Positions 22,982 through 34,162 of a stretch of DNA of 64,000 bases are shown one piece after another. The DNA comes from Helianthus annuus (lineage: Eukaryota > Streptophyta > Magnoliopsida > Asterales > Asteraceae). The notes below the pieces were generated by a model. It was not told the DNA's origin, searched no databases, and saw only the letters and a program-made list of their open reading frames with translations. How positions within the stretch are numbered: position 1 is the first letter of the stretch; the number at the start of each line of letters is the position of its first letter. The position numbers were made by a program, and so were the translations under genes. The DNA lies in NCBI RefSeq assembly GCF_002127325.2, contig NC_035447.2, forward strand, positions 30,191,249 through 30,255,248. Direction: 5' to 3'.

Positions 22982-25438
22982 TGTAACAACCCGCACTTTC
23001 GTGCGTTGTTTACTGCTCGATACACTCGTTACGCCTAGCACCAGAGATTCGGATCATAAAGTAACTATATCAGATATATCGCTAAATCGAAGTATAATCG
23101 AATAATTACGCATATTCTATGGCAATTACAAACCTATTTTCAATAAATTATAACACTCACGATGATGTTGAGTGAGGGCTTAATCTACCCTCCTCGATAA
23201 CCGTGAGGTGTCAAAACGTAAACAAGCAACGCTAACAAAGACCATCGGGTGAGTACCATGTCTCCAGCCATCATGAAGATGACGGCAACACGAGCAAGTA
23301 GTGCCCCGATAATCATTGTGGCACATCACATCGAAGAACGCACTCGAAGGCACGCGTAACTCGATCATCGCACCGAATATTGGATATATAGATACGTATA
23401 TACGGCCCCTTTTGTGATCAATTATAATAAATAATTAAATAATTATATAAATATATGAATTATGGCTCAAACAGTCGAAATCGCGCCAAAAACGAAGACC
23501 TAGGGCTTCCGTACGGACGGGCCAGCCAAATGGCTGGGCCAGTCGATCGGACGGGCCAACTGATCGGCTGGGCCGCCCGATCGAACGGGCCAGCCGATCG
23601 GCTGGGCCGGTCGATCGGACAGACAGCCAATCGGCTGGGCCCATCTGATCGAACGGACCGGCCGATCGGCTGGGCCGTCCGATCGGACAGGCCAGCCGAT
23701 CGGCTGGGCCGGCCGACCGAACGGGCCAGCCGATCCGGCCCACCTTTCCTCCTTTTTCCTCCTCCCTTGCCTATAAATACCCCCTCTTCACCCCCAAACA
23801 CTTGCTGTTGCTGCTGCTACCCGACCAAGACGTTCCAGCCCTTAATCTCTCGATTTCTCGCGATTCTTGTAAGTTTCCAACTCAAATCTTGTACTTCCTT
23901 GATCTAAATACAATCCTTCATCTTTCCATCTTTCAAAATCCGACTTTTAACCGTGAAATCAACGGACTCGGAGTGTTCTAGGGTGATGTCACCATGGAGT
24001 TCTTCAAAGGTGATGTCATCCCATGAAGAACAACTCAGATCCGAATGGTTTCCATGCGATTCTTCATGAATCTCGTCCAAATCTATGTTTTCTAATCAAA
24101 AGGCCATGGATCGAGATGTTCAGAGTGATGTCATCACAAGGTTCTTATGAACTTCAAGTGTTGGCCTCATTTCACCAAGAACAACTCAGAACCCAGGGAT
24201 TTCCAAGAATAATCAAGGTTTTCATATCAAATCTATACACAAAAATGGTAGAAACAGAGCTTAGACCGACCTTCTACTCATTCTTACTGTCGTGTTGGTC
24301 AGGGATCTGATTCCTACCGAAGTGACGACCAATTTCGGGTTAAACACGGAAAAACCGCCAAGAACGGCCAGTTCTGATGGAACGGGGTGATTCCCGACCG
24401 ATAGAACAAGTCGGAATTGATGGAGTTTCAGTTGTTCAACGCGTCACAACAACGTCTCGACCAAAAACACCGAAGAACACCCGAAAATCATCGAAAACAG
24501 CTGGACAGGCTGGCCGATCAACCGGCCCAGTCGATCGAGTGGCCCAGTCGACCGAGCGGCCCAGCCGATCGGCTGGACCAGCCGATCGAACGGCCCACTC
24601 GATCGAACGGCCCACTCGATCGAGCAGCCCGGCCGATCGAGCGGTCCATCCGAATGGGCCAGCTTAATCCAACTTTTCGTCCAATTTCACGTAATTCGAT
24701 ACCGTTTAACGCGTAATCCAATACTTATGCAATTAGTCTGAAATCAGGACATTCTCAGGCACCATCCCGTCAATCCAGCCGAATACGCACTGTGAGTATA
24801 CTTGGCCCCTTTTATCGAATTTTGGGTGTAACATACGTTCCTTATAAATCGAACTTATCAAACGAATGATTCAAATTGTCAATCTATCACTTGCGAATAA
24901 CTGTTTGCATAGATATACGTGATGCTAGTTGCATGTATGCTAGGACTTATACTCGTGACGTCCCACCCAGACTAGTATAGTACTATTGCGCCCGACGGGG
25001 TCTAGTTATGCCATCGAAGAGTCGAGCATCGAGGACTTAGCTGGTAGTATCAGTTTTGTGAGTATATATGTCGTGTGTTACGTTTATGCATATGGAAATT
25101 CGCAGCACTTTTAATCTATTATACTATTACATATCAAGCATGTAGACTCGCCAATACTTTTGTATTGACAATATTTTAACGTATGTTGCAGGATTAGTCG
25201 AAGTCTGCATCAAATCAAGCTAGGAAGTCTAGAAACACACCTAAATTCTAAGTTGACGGATTCGAATTGTTCGAGAGGACAAGAAATCTGTGATAACTTA
25301 TGTGATTGTATTGTTTGTTAGTATGGGATGACAAATGTAATGGATATTATCGCAATATAGTTGTTATGGATTCTCTTGAGCAATCTGATTCGCCTAGTGC
25401 CGCGCCCCGATGATTCCGCCATCGGTTGGGGTGTGACA
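22982..25438 (+). repeat. 3' LTR of the gag-only element
   Basis: It is 2457 bp and nearly identical to 15953-18366. Differences include a small AT insertion near 23435 and ~34 bp extra in the second dyad array. The TATA box is at 23772-23779. Confidence 0.92.
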
Positions 25439-25443
25439 GCATA

Positions 25444-26178
25444 TGTCTACCCGTCGACATACACTTAACCCTAAAAGAAATAATGAAATATTAAATGACT
25501 CAAGATGGGTGATGTGAAATGATATTGGAGGGTGTCAATGAGTTAACAAGGACATGTTGACTTATCAAAGTGTTGTTAGTTTTCGTGACGTTTGGTGTGA
25601 CATGCTTTGGCCAAATAGGTATCAGTACTCTCATCGTTAGTCCCCAGGTAGGCAAACTGGTCCTTATTGGATTTATACGATTGCCAGCCTAGACAGGACG
25701 TCCCGACTACCGGTACTTAACCCTTCCAGTTACTACATGTCCATCACAAGAACTCACTTTGACGAGATTGAAAAATTTAAATGATATTTGAAATATCAAA
25801 ATGAAATAGAAGTAGAATCAAGTATAATTGACATGAATTGAATGTTGAACTGACTTAGACTATGTATGAATAAAGATATGAATGGAGTAATTAGAAACTT
25901 AATGTTTAAATTGTATATTGTTTGAAGTGTAGCATTGAAATAATAAACTATAGCATATAATTAAATCACGTATTATCATGCAAGGCACATAACATATAGC
26001 ATATAACATTTAAGAGTGCTCACATGCATTTGTATGTAACATTAACAATCTTTTAAACTTATGAAATTTAATAACATAAGCTAAGACCACAATTTAGCAT
26101 GTAATGCACATAAAATCCTATTAGGCTATAGTCTAAGTCTAAGGGTCTAATAACCTATCTTAATTCCCTATAGCCATT
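25444..26178 (-). other. Leader of the outer Ty3 element
   Basis: This noncoding leader lies between PBS and gag on the minus strand. It continues at 15947-15724 on the other side of the gag-only insertion. No ORF is supported. Confidence 0.6.
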
Positions 26179-26192
26179 GGCTCTGATACCAA
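26179..26192 (-). other. Primer binding site of the outer Ty3 element
   Basis: Minus-strand TGGTATCAGAGCCA lies three bases after the LTR end TGTGACA at 26196. Confidence 0.9.
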
Positions 26193-27223
26193 TCTGTCAC
26201 ACCCCGACCCGTAGCGGAATGGTACGGGGCAAGACGATTGCCCAAAACTTATGGCACTATTAAATTTTCATAATTAAACATATCATCATTTAATGTCACA
26301 CTTTTCATATAAGCTTCAAATCTTCAAATAATACATCAACTTGTCCTTTTAATTACTAAGGCAAAGTTCCTATCCTGATCCAGTCCAGTCTTCAATCCTC
26401 TACACCTGTATCATATGTAAAATAGTATTTTTGGGTCAGCTACAAGAGCTGGCGAGTAAACCCTGGTTAAGTAGATTAGGTTTACCATTTTAAAATTTAG
26501 AAATAAAAGTAATATGTTTTACCTTTTTAATTTCAAATACTAATTAAATATTAAACATGCATTCAATCATGTGGAAACAATGCACAAGTAGTATGAACAT
26601 AAAATAGTAACTGAGTAATGATTAAGACGAAGACCGAAACTAAAACCAAAACCAAAAACGACTCCTTGCGTCCCATACCCATAAAGGGTATGACTGTGGC
26701 GATACCAATGTCCCATAGTTAGGAGGAAAGGTCAGCCCAAGACTAGTGGGGCGATACCGACATCTTCAGGTCATGAGGAAAGGTCAGTCGTGGATCCACT
26801 AAATGAATGACTATTGACTATAATGACCAACACAACAACAAAGGTAACCTCAACAAACAAACAACAACAACACATAATGCATATACGACACACTAGATTT
26901 TACATGCTCGATTTTAGATAAAAACAATTTATCAAACACAATGATACACCCCAAAAAGTTAATGACAAAAAAAGGAAGAGAGTTTACTCACAGTTCGCGA
27001 AGTTTCGATCCTTTAGAATAATATTAATGCACGAATAAGAGTAATATCACAAGTCCCCTGACATATATAGCCAACGGAATACTAAATACACAATTATAAG
27101 GAGATGAATATACACAAATATTTTTATGGAATTGGGTTCTTTAAATTTGGGAACTTAACTATACCAAAATAATTATTTGATACGATATATGAGTTTCTAG
27201 ATTAACTACATAAACTATATTTA

Positions 27224-27673
27224 GGGGGTGTTTGGGATTGCGTTTTCAACCTGATTATTTGATTATTGTGTTTTGAAATCGCAAAAAATCTATTTTGAGT
27301 GTTTGGTAAAAAAATAATAAAAAGTGATTTTTTACGTTTTGTAGAGTTCAAAACGTGATAATCCATAAGTAGGTCACCCCTTGCTGCAGGAAAACGTGAT
27401 AATCAAAAAACTGATTTTTTACGTTTTCACTTATTTATTTTTTTGAAATATATATACTTGCCAAACACTCAAATAGTTGATTATCTGATTATTGTGATAT
27501 CAAACAACATAATCAAATCCAAACAATGTTGATTATCTGATTGTTGTGATATCAAACAACATAATCAAATCCAAACACTATCTTTCTGCAGCACGTTTTG
27601 TTACAGCTAATTATCTGATTCTGATTACTCAAAACGCATAATCTATTTTCAAAAATCAACCCCAAACACCCCC
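27224..27673. mobile_element. PIF/Harbinger (Tourist-like) MITE
   Basis: It is 450 bp with terminal inverted repeats starting GGGGGTGTTTGGG and a TTA target duplication on both sides (27221-27223, 27674-27676). A ~49-bp segment (TTGATTATCTGATT...) is tandemly duplicated at about 27476-27573. There is no coding capacity. Confidence 0.85.
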
Positions 27674-27875
27674 TTATATGAATTTCTCAAGAAATTTGTA
27701 TAACATGGAATAAAGGCTAAAATTTATATGATGATTTATTTCCATCTAAAAGTACATATATTTTCAGATTTAATAGTTATCCCAAAAATTTGTTTAAAAT
27801 CATTAATTTCATTAACATTATTCAGTTATATAATTTGTTGACACATCGATTGCCCAGCGACGATGACGGAGACCT

Positions 27876-27889
27876 TTATGACTCTTGTT
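27876..27889 (+). repeat. LINE target site duplication, 3' side
   Basis: TTATGACTCTTGTT is repeated exactly at 33368-33381. The plus-strand T run at 27888-27897 is the LINE poly(A) tail. Confidence 0.9.
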
Positions 27890-27952
27890 TTTTTTTTGAA
27901 CATTGACTATCATTAAAAACGGCTAGCCCTCAAACACGAGAACCGCCAAAAA

Positions 27953-30900
27953 CTAAATACACATGTACAATGGATAAATGGCCCAATCCTTCCAATCTAT
28001 ACATTTAAACTTCGACCTATTTTTTAACCATAGAAAAGACCTTGATTTCACTTCAGCCACCACCTCCATTATCTTCGTATCTTTATCTTGGAATATCTTT
28101 ACATTCCGAGTGTTCCATAAAGCCCAAGTTGTGACCATCACGATTCCTCTAATTATCTTTTTCCTCCACTTACCACCATGGACATTCTTGTACAACATTA
28201 ATAAATCATCATAATCGTAAGCAAAGAAAGGATCCAACTTACACCACTTACAAATACCACTCCACACTCCATAAGCAAAGCCACAGCCCACCAACAAGTG
28301 CTTTAAATCCTCATCCGCAGTGCTACAAAGCGGGCAAGACATATCTGGAATATTAATACGTCTTCTAACCAAGGCGACCCTGGTGGGTAATCTGTCGAGT
28401 TCAGCCCGCCAAGCAATCAAATTGACTTTTAAAGGAACCCAACCTTCCCATTTCATGTGTGTATCAATCGGCCCATTCCTCCCATCAATTAGCATCTCTT
28501 TACATTTTGCGACTGTGAAAGAGCCATTTGACCTATCGCCCCAAGCCCAAGAATCTCTAGAACCACCAATCTTACAGGCTAATAACATTCTTTCCAAGTC
28601 CTGGAACTCGGACAACTCCTCAACTGATCGTGGAAGTCTATACCAATTCCCATTAAAAACCAACCCATCCCTACCTTGGGCGACTCTATCCCTCACCTTG
28701 CACTTTTTATTTTTCTCTAATTTGTAAAGACAAGGCCATCTAATTTTTAATATCACATCACCAAACCAATGATCTGACCAAAAGCAAATTCTTTCACCAT
28801 GTCCCACTATACCCCGAATCAGCTGATGAATCGACTTACCTTGTATCCGGGTTGACTCCAAATACTTCACAATCGTCTTCCAACAACCCTGAATAGCTTT
28901 TTTAACCGGCAAAAAACACCAACATCCCCTCCCACCATGGACAGATTCAATGATCTCCCGCCACCTCGATCCACACTCGACCGTGAATCTCCACCCCCAT
29001 TTCGCCAGTAAAGCCAAATTAACGTCACCCAATCTCGATATCCCCAACCCCCCCTTTTTCTTGGAAGTAGTGACCACTTCCCAAGACACCCAATGGGCTT
29101 TTTTCACCTCATCTGTACCTGTCCATAAAAAGTTTCTCATCAGACGCTCCATTTGATCCAACACCTTCACCGGCGCCTTATAAATGGACAAGTAATAAAT
29201 TGGAAGACTAGATAACACCGACTTAATAAGCGTCAATCTCCCTCCCATGGATAAAGTTTTAGCCTTCCATGAGGAAAGCCTATTTTTGATAGTCTCAATA
29301 ACCGTGCTCCAATGACAAGACTTGGTCATGTTAGCTCCAACTCTAATACCCAAATAATCAAAAGGGAGAACTCCCACTCTACACCCAATAACCGAAGCCA
29401 TGCTTTCCACTTCACTGCCCTCTAAACCGATCCCATACAAATATGATTTCTGGATGTTTATTTTTAAACCCGAGCATAAATGAAAAACCCGAAGCACCCT
29501 AGCCACATTATCCATGTTAACCTTAGACCACTCCCCCACTATCAAAGCATCATCAGCATAAAAAAGGTGAGACAAAGGCTTTGCCTCATCCTTAAACCGA
29601 AGCCCCTTAATTTCCCCCAAAGAAACCGCTTTGTCTAGTAAACAATGGAGCACTTCCATCACTACAAGAAAAAGAAAAGGGGAAAGTGGGTCTCCTTGCC
29701 GAACTCCTTTTTCACATTGGAATTCAAACGTAGGAGACCCGTTTACCAATATCGCCGATCTAGCCGATTCTAGAATTCGTTTCACCCAAATACACCATCG
29801 ATCATGAAACCCCATTTGCTCAAGAGTAGATAATAAAAATCCCCAGTTAACATTATCGTACGCCTTCTCGAAATCAAGCTTCAACATAAAAGCACGCTTG
29901 CCGGACTTCTTAATCCACCCAATCGCTTCATTAATAATTAGTGGACCATCCAAGATGAACCTTCCTTTAAGGAAAGCTGACTGAGAATTCGAGATAACTG
30001 TATCCAACACCTTCTTCACTCTAATGGCTAAAACCTTGGATATAATTTTACTAATAATCCCTACTAGATTAATGGGCCTATAGTCTTTTAAACCCACCGG
30101 CGTTTTAGACTTCGGGATCAAAGTAATAAACGACGAGCTACACCCTCTACTAATAATACCATACTCATGAAAATGATCAAACATCTTAACAAAATCGTCC
30201 TCCAACCAACCCCAAAAGAATTTCACAAACCTGAAGTTAAAACCATCGGGGCCCGGAGCTCTATCTGAACCACACTCAAAAACAGCTTCCTTGATCTCCT
30301 CACGCGAAAATCTAGCCACCAGAGCATCTCGGTCACTTAATGGAATTGTTTTCATGTTATCACAGCGAAGGGCAGGTCTTAACTTCACTTCTTCAGCAAA
30401 GTGTTTTCTAAAGTGCCTCAATACTTCTTTTTTCACCAAAGAAGGCTTCGACACCCATTCCCCATTAACCATCAATCCCGGAATAGCGTTCGCAGCCTTT
30501 CTCCCATTCACGATCCCATGAAAGAAAGCTGAATTTTCATCCCCATCCACGGCCCATTTAATTCTAGATTTTTGTTTTAAGTCCCTATTATGACACAAAT
30601 TCAAGTGATCTACACCTTTCCGACATTCCTCCCACACCCACTCCTCCTCCTCCTCAAGAGCCCGAGATTCCATAGCTACCTCCAACTTCTGAATTTCGTC
30701 TTTCAAAACCCTCATCTCCTCCCCTTCCTTTTTCAAAACCTCCTTCCACCATTCTTTGAGAATATGCCTAAGGTAACGAAACTTGGCATTAATAATCTCA
30801 TCGGGTCGCCCCTGCACATTGCAATCTTCAAGAGCATTTATAATCACCCTTTCGCACCCGTCCCTGCTTAACCATGAATTGAACCACCTAAAAGGCTTAG

Positions 30901-31618
30901 GCCCATAGTTGGCGTCAACCACAGTCAACAAAAGCGGGCAATGGTCCGAAAAATCTCGCTGCAGCGCCCTCAAACACGCAGCCGGCCACCTGTTAAAAAA
31001 AGACTGGCACACCAAAACCCGATCAATCTTACTAAGTTTATGATCCTTTCCATTCCCTGCCAAAAAAGTAAACTTGTAACCCCTCATATAATACTCTTTA
31101 AGCCCCATCTCATCAATAAAGCAATTAAAATCCGAAGCGACTCCCTGATTAAATCTCGAGTTTCGTCGCTCTTCAGGAAAGCGCACTGCATTAAAGTCTC
31201 CCAACAACACGATCATGCCTTGACAACCTCTGATAATCCCAGCCAAATCATCCCATAACCTTCTTTTCGCTCCTGCCCGTTGAGGCGCATAAACATTAAA
31301 AATATTCAAAATAGTCCCGTCCGACACTAAGTAACCTGTGGTAACCAGAAAATTTTGACTCTGAATAACCGAGAGTTTATGCAACACCTTAGGATTCCAC
31401 ATATTCACAATACCACCCGATCTACCAGAGGCATCAACCACATCAAAATCCAAACCCCCATCACCCCAAAAAGCCACTAACTCACGCAATGACAGACCCG
31501 ACACATGAGACTCCTGCAACCCCAAGAAATCGACTCCATACCTTTTACGAAGACCACGAGACCATCCTGCCTTTCCCCCAACCCTCATTCCTCTTATGTT
31601 AATGGATAACAAATTCAT
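27953..31618 (-). CDS. LINE ORF2: endonuclease-reverse transcriptase (1221 aa)
   Basis: The enzyme nicks target DNA and primes reverse transcription from the nick. The N-terminal APE-type endonuclease shows SINIRGM, LQESHV, NVYAPQ, LLGDFNAVRF and SDHCPLLL (residues 1 to ~230). The central RT shows APGPDGF, LIPKSKTP, DYRPINLVGI, LKLDFEKAYDNVNW, GVRQGDPLSP and the active site YADD at residues 687-690. The C-terminus carries the zinc-binding module typical of plant L1s (CPLCSTADEDLKHLLVGC, near residue 1095). No stop or shift interrupts it. The start ATG overlaps the ORF1 stop as ATGA, so translation of ORF2 probably depends on reinitiation. Confidence 0.95.
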   Translation of the reverse strand: MNLLSINIRGMRVGGKAGWSRGLRKRYGVDFLGLQESHVSGLSLRELVAFWGDGGLDFDVVDASGRSGGIVNMWNPKVLHKLSVIQSQNFLVTTGYLVSDGTILNIFNVYAPQRAGAKRRLWDDLAGIIRGCQGMIVLLGDFNAVRFPEERRNSRFNQGVASDFNCFIDEMGLKEYYMRGYKFTFLAGNGKDHKLSKIDRVLVCQSFFNRWPAACLRALQRDFSDHCPLLLTVVDANYGPKPFRWFNSWLSRDGCERVIINALEDCNVQGRPDEIINAKFRYLRHILKEWWKEVLKKEGEEMRVLKDEIQKLEVAMESRALEEEEEWVWEECRKGVDHLNLCHNRDLKQKSRIKWAVDGDENSAFFHGIVNGRKAANAIPGLMVNGEWVSKPSLVKKEVLRHFRKHFAEEVKLRPALRCDNMKTIPLSDRDALVARFSREEIKEAVFECGSDRAPGPDGFNFRFVKFFWGWLEDDFVKMFDHFHEYGIISRGCSSSFITLIPKSKTPVGLKDYRPINLVGIISKIISKVLAIRVKKVLDTVISNSQSAFLKGRFILDGPLIINEAIGWIKKSGKRAFMLKLDFEKAYDNVNWGFLLSTLEQMGFHDRWCIWVKRILESARSAILVNGSPTFEFQCEKGVRQGDPLSPFLFLVVMEVLHCLLDKAVSLGEIKGLRFKDEAKPLSHLFYADDALIVGEWSKVNMDNVARVLRVFHLCSGLKINIQKSYLYGIGLEGSEVESMASVIGCRVGVLPFDYLGIRVGANMTKSCHWSTVIETIKNRLSSWKAKTLSMGGRLTLIKSVLSSLPIYYLSIYKAPVKVLDQMERLMRNFLWTGTDEVKKAHWVSWEVVTTSKKKGGLGISRLGDVNLALLAKWGWRFTVECGSRWREIIESVHGGRGCWCFLPVKKAIQGCWKTIVKYLESTRIQGKSIHQLIRGIVGHGERICFWSDHWFGDVILKIRWPCLYKLEKNKKCKVRDRVAQGRDGLVFNGNWYRLPRSVEELSEFQDLERMLLACKIGGSRDSWAWGDRSNGSFTVAKCKEMLIDGRNGPIDTHMKWEGWVPLKVNLIAWRAELDRLPTRVALVRRRINIPDMSCPLCSTADEDLKHLLVGCGFAYGVWSGICKWCKLDPFFAYDYDDLLMLYKNVHGGKWRKKIIRGIVMVTTWALWNTRNVKIFQDKDTKIMEVVAEVKSRSFLWLKNRSKFKCIDWKDWAIYPLYMCI

Positions 31619-33330
31619 TTGTCAACCACTTGTACTCCTTCAACCGTAATCGCCTCCTGTACCAGCTGTCTGTGATCTTGTAACTGGGCGCCCAATAAAA
31701 TCCCCATCCGTATAGTTTCTTCCACTTCCACATTCTTTGCACAATTTTCTTCAAAGTTGTTCGCATCATTCACATCATCTGTGTAGACATTGTTCAGTGT
31801 AGTAAAGTTGTTAGATAGTTCAATATTAATTTCATGGTCCTCCTTATCCACAAGATTACAATTTAGACCCTCCCCATTCTCATTATTATCCCCCAAGTCC
31901 TCCATGGCCCACTGTCCAACTCCTTTTGGCTTTTTACCCATTTTTGTCTTCTCAATACTACTAGAATATTCTAAGTTTGGCTGGCCCACACATCCATTCG
32001 TCAACTGTTTCTTTTTTCTCTTATTGACATTTGAATAAATATCTCCCAAATTATTGTCTTGTATCTCCTTTTCAAAGTCAAAGTTTATTCCAGGAATAAA
32101 TTCCTCCTCATTGCCACCTTCCTTATTAATATCTCCATTTAAGGAAACATTAATATCTTCCATAATAGGATCCATAACTGATGGGCCATCACTACCTGTT
32201 GTCGGACTAACACCGTCGCCGGAACCTGCAACAGGTTCGTTCGTCCCCTTAACATTCAAATTATCGACCACATTAATCTGGCTCGTCGACCCACTAACTT
32301 CTTCTTCGACATTCAAATCATCCTCTTTGTCTTCGAAGAAATCTGGAACCCAATCCCCAGCCTCCTCCGAAACCCAGATTCTGAACCTTCTATCTCTCCA
32401 CTGAATCATCACCTCCTCAGAAATCTTCCTTCCTTCTCCCACCAAAACTCCGATGTAGTCGTATGAGAGATCCGAATCACCTTCCGACCTGGGCGGCCTA
32501 TGAATAATCTTCCCAAACCCTTCCCCCACTTTATCAATCACCTCACTAGTCAACAGTTGAACTGGTAAGCCTTGGACCTTAAGCCATGCTAAACGTTCAT
32601 ATGCCAACGCTTGCCCTTCCCAATAGGAAACCGACGAGAATCTGCCGATCACCTCCTTAGCCGCCTTGTAAACCACCTCTGCACTCTCTTTATATTCAAA
32701 CGTGACCATCACCGATAGCCCACCCAAGTATTGAACCTTACCCACTTCTGGACTGATCTTTTCCAGAATACTATTAAAACGTTTGAGAGCATCCCAATCC
32801 ATCATTCGCATAATCAATGCTCTCCCATGAGTATTCTGGTAAGCCTCAATCCGATCTTCAACACGAACCACCCGCATCTCCTTTTCACCACTTCTTTTCC
32901 CCGTTAAAATCTCCTGAAAGGATCTTCCGCCCTGCATGAAAGTATTCGAGTCTGACCTAAGCTCTTCACTTTTCTCCTCGGCCCGAACTCTGTAAACAGG
33001 CTTTCGATGTTCTTTAGATTGCGGACCAATCTCACCATCTTCAAGAGTGAATCTAGCGACATTGGCTCGTAGGCCATAATCTCCCATACGAATATCACAT
33101 AAGTTTCTAACCATCTCCTTCGTATCTTTAACGTCCAAAAACGAAACAAATCCAAACCTATTCCCTCCTTTGTCCCGCTTCCTTGCAATGTAAAGATCAA
33201 AAATTACCCCCAGGTGACGAATGAATTCCGCAAGTTCCTTCCCACTGCATTTGTCTGGCAAGTTTGAGATAAAAAATTTCGTGATCCGACCTTGAAGCTT
33301 CTCCGGCAAAGGAACCCGGCGACTGCCCAT
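31615..33330 (-). CDS. LINE ORF1: RNA-binding protein (571 aa)
   Basis: The N-terminus is an RRM fold: KFFISNLPDKCSGKELAEFI (RNP2 side), then NRFGFVSFLDVKD (RNP1 side), within residues ~18-100. A middle segment with VMVTFEYKESAEVV and ERLAWLKVQGLPVQLLT resembles the DUF4283-type region of plant L1 ORF1s. The C-terminal third is acidic and Asn-rich (DDVNDANNFEEN). I see no CCHC knuckle, which many plant L1 ORF1 proteins carry. The start Met lies 37 bp from the inferred 5' end of the element. The role would be binding LINE RNA in the particle; the domain is visible, the role is family knowledge. Confidence 0.85.
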   Translation of the reverse strand: MGSRRVPLPEKLQGRITKFFISNLPDKCSGKELAEFIRHLGVIFDLYIARKRDKGGNRFGFVSFLDVKDTKEMVRNLCDIRMGDYGLRANVARFTLEDGEIGPQSKEHRKPVYRVRAEEKSEELRSDSNTFMQGGRSFQEILTGKRSGEKEMRVVRVEDRIEAYQNTHGRALIMRMMDWDALKRFNSILEKISPEVGKVQYLGGLSVMVTFEYKESAEVVYKAAKEVIGRFSSVSYWEGQALAYERLAWLKVQGLPVQLLTSEVIDKVGEGFGKIIHRPPRSEGDSDLSYDYIGVLVGEGRKISEEVMIQWRDRRFRIWVSEEAGDWVPDFFEDKEDDLNVEEEVSGSTSQINVVDNLNVKGTNEPVAGSGDGVSPTTGSDGPSVMDPIMEDINVSLNGDINKEGGNEEEFIPGINFDFEKEIQDNNLGDIYSNVNKRKKKQLTNGCVGQPNLEYSSSIEKTKMGKKPKGVGQWAMEDLGDNNENGEGLNCNLVDKEDHEINIELSNNFTTLNNVYTDDVNDANNFEENCAKNVEVEETIRMGILLGAQLQDHRQLVQEAITVEGVQVVDK

Positions 33331-33367
33331 CGAGAGGAGAGTTTCATTAACTAAAGCATCTACATCA

Positions 33368-33381
33368 TTATGACTCTTGTT
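33368..33381 (+). repeat. LINE target site duplication, 5' side
   Basis: TTATGACTCTTGTT is identical to 27876-27889 and marks the LINE 5' end at 33367. Confidence 0.9.
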
Positions 33382-33672
33382 AAAACCTCATTTTAAGTTT
33401 ATTAATTAGATATTAACATATATTATGACATTATTGTTTACGATATCAAACATTATTAAAAACAATTCAGTATTTTGTAGATATACTAAATCTTGACTAT
33501 GTATAATTTAAATAAAAACAAGGCTTTTATGATTAATATGTATATAAACTATATTTGTAAATTAAACATTTCAATAAAATAAAAAGCAAGATATTTGTAC
33601 AATTAAATGGAAATTAAAAATTGGATATGAGAGGGATCTAATTACGAATACGGATATTTGACGGATGTCACA

Positions 33673-34162
33673 GTGTAAACCCTGAATCAGGATTCACATC
33701 TAAGCATAGACACACCATGTAATTATTTGGTCAATATCATGTCATTTTTGTATGATTGGCGATGGTGATGAGAGCTGCATTTGGCAATGAAGGCAAAGGT
33801 GAAGGTTGAGGAATGGGGCTAAAGTGATGGAGGAGGGTAGTGAATACGAGTACAACTTAAACTATGCCAATTTATGTGTGTTCTTGTGTGACACTGATGG
33901 TGTCATAAGTAATTAAGAAGGGGTGGTAGTTAGAAATGATAATTGGTAGAAGAGCGATGGTTTACACTAAATCCGTTCCAGGTCAATTTTAATACACTAA
34001 AATTAATAAAATAACCAAGTCTTATTCGATCTAAAGCGGTTCCTACCGGTTCAAATTATTTCAACTCAAAACCAGTTTGAATCTGAGCCGGCTTGGGCTA
34101 AACTTGGTTTTGACTTTGTTGACCAAATCCAATCAGCTTTAATAAAAAAAAAAGTTTGTGCG
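33673..34162. other. No supported feature
   Basis: This AT-rich sequence lies between the outer Ty3 LTR and the SINE. I see no ORF, repeat or RNA gene here. Confidence 0.4.

Larger units (their letters stand above)
15953..25438 (+). mobile_element. Complete gag-only Ty3/gypsy element (TR-GAG type)
   Basis: It has LTRs of 2414 bp (15953-18366) and 2457 bp (22982-25438), an iMet-type PBS, an intact gag and a PPT, but no protease, RT, RNase H or integrase. Perfect 5-bp TSDs, GCATA, lie at 15948-15952 and 25439-25443. The LTRs are almost identical, so the insertion is young relative to its host. It must borrow pol from an autonomous relative. It fits the described class of terminal-repeat retrotransposons with a GAG domain. 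Confidence 0.9.
27890..33367 (-). mobile_element. Full-length L1-type LINE
   Basis: It is 5.5 kb on the minus strand with a short 5' leader (33367-33331), ORF1, ORF2 and a poly(A) tail, flanked by a 14-bp TSD. Both ORFs are undisturbed. It lies within the LTR of the outer Ty3 element, so it arrived later. Confidence 0.92.
15143..33672 (-). mobile_element. Outermost host Ty3/gypsy element (5' half in window)
   Basis: Minus-strand order: 5' LTR (33672-26196, split by a LINE and a MITE), PBS (26192-26179), leader (26178-25444 and 15947-15724, split by the gag-only element), gag from 15723, cut at 15142 by the Tekay insertion. The rest of the element lies outside the window or was lost. It is the oldest insertion of the left nest because everything else sits inside it. 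Confidence 0.75.
26196..33672 (-). repeat. 5' LTR of the outer Ty3 element, split by MITE and LINE
   Basis: On the minus strand it starts TGTGACATCC at 33672 and ends GTCGGGGTGTGACA at 26196. After subtracting the MITE and the LINE it is about 1.5 kb. A block with GCGATACC and GGAAAGGTCAG occurs twice (about 26697-26734 and 26751-26790). GTGTA (33673-33677) would be one copy of the element TSD. Confidence 0.7.

Noticed and set aside
30590..30871. Plus-strand ORFs within the LINE
   Set aside because: Shadows of ORF2 on the opposite strand.
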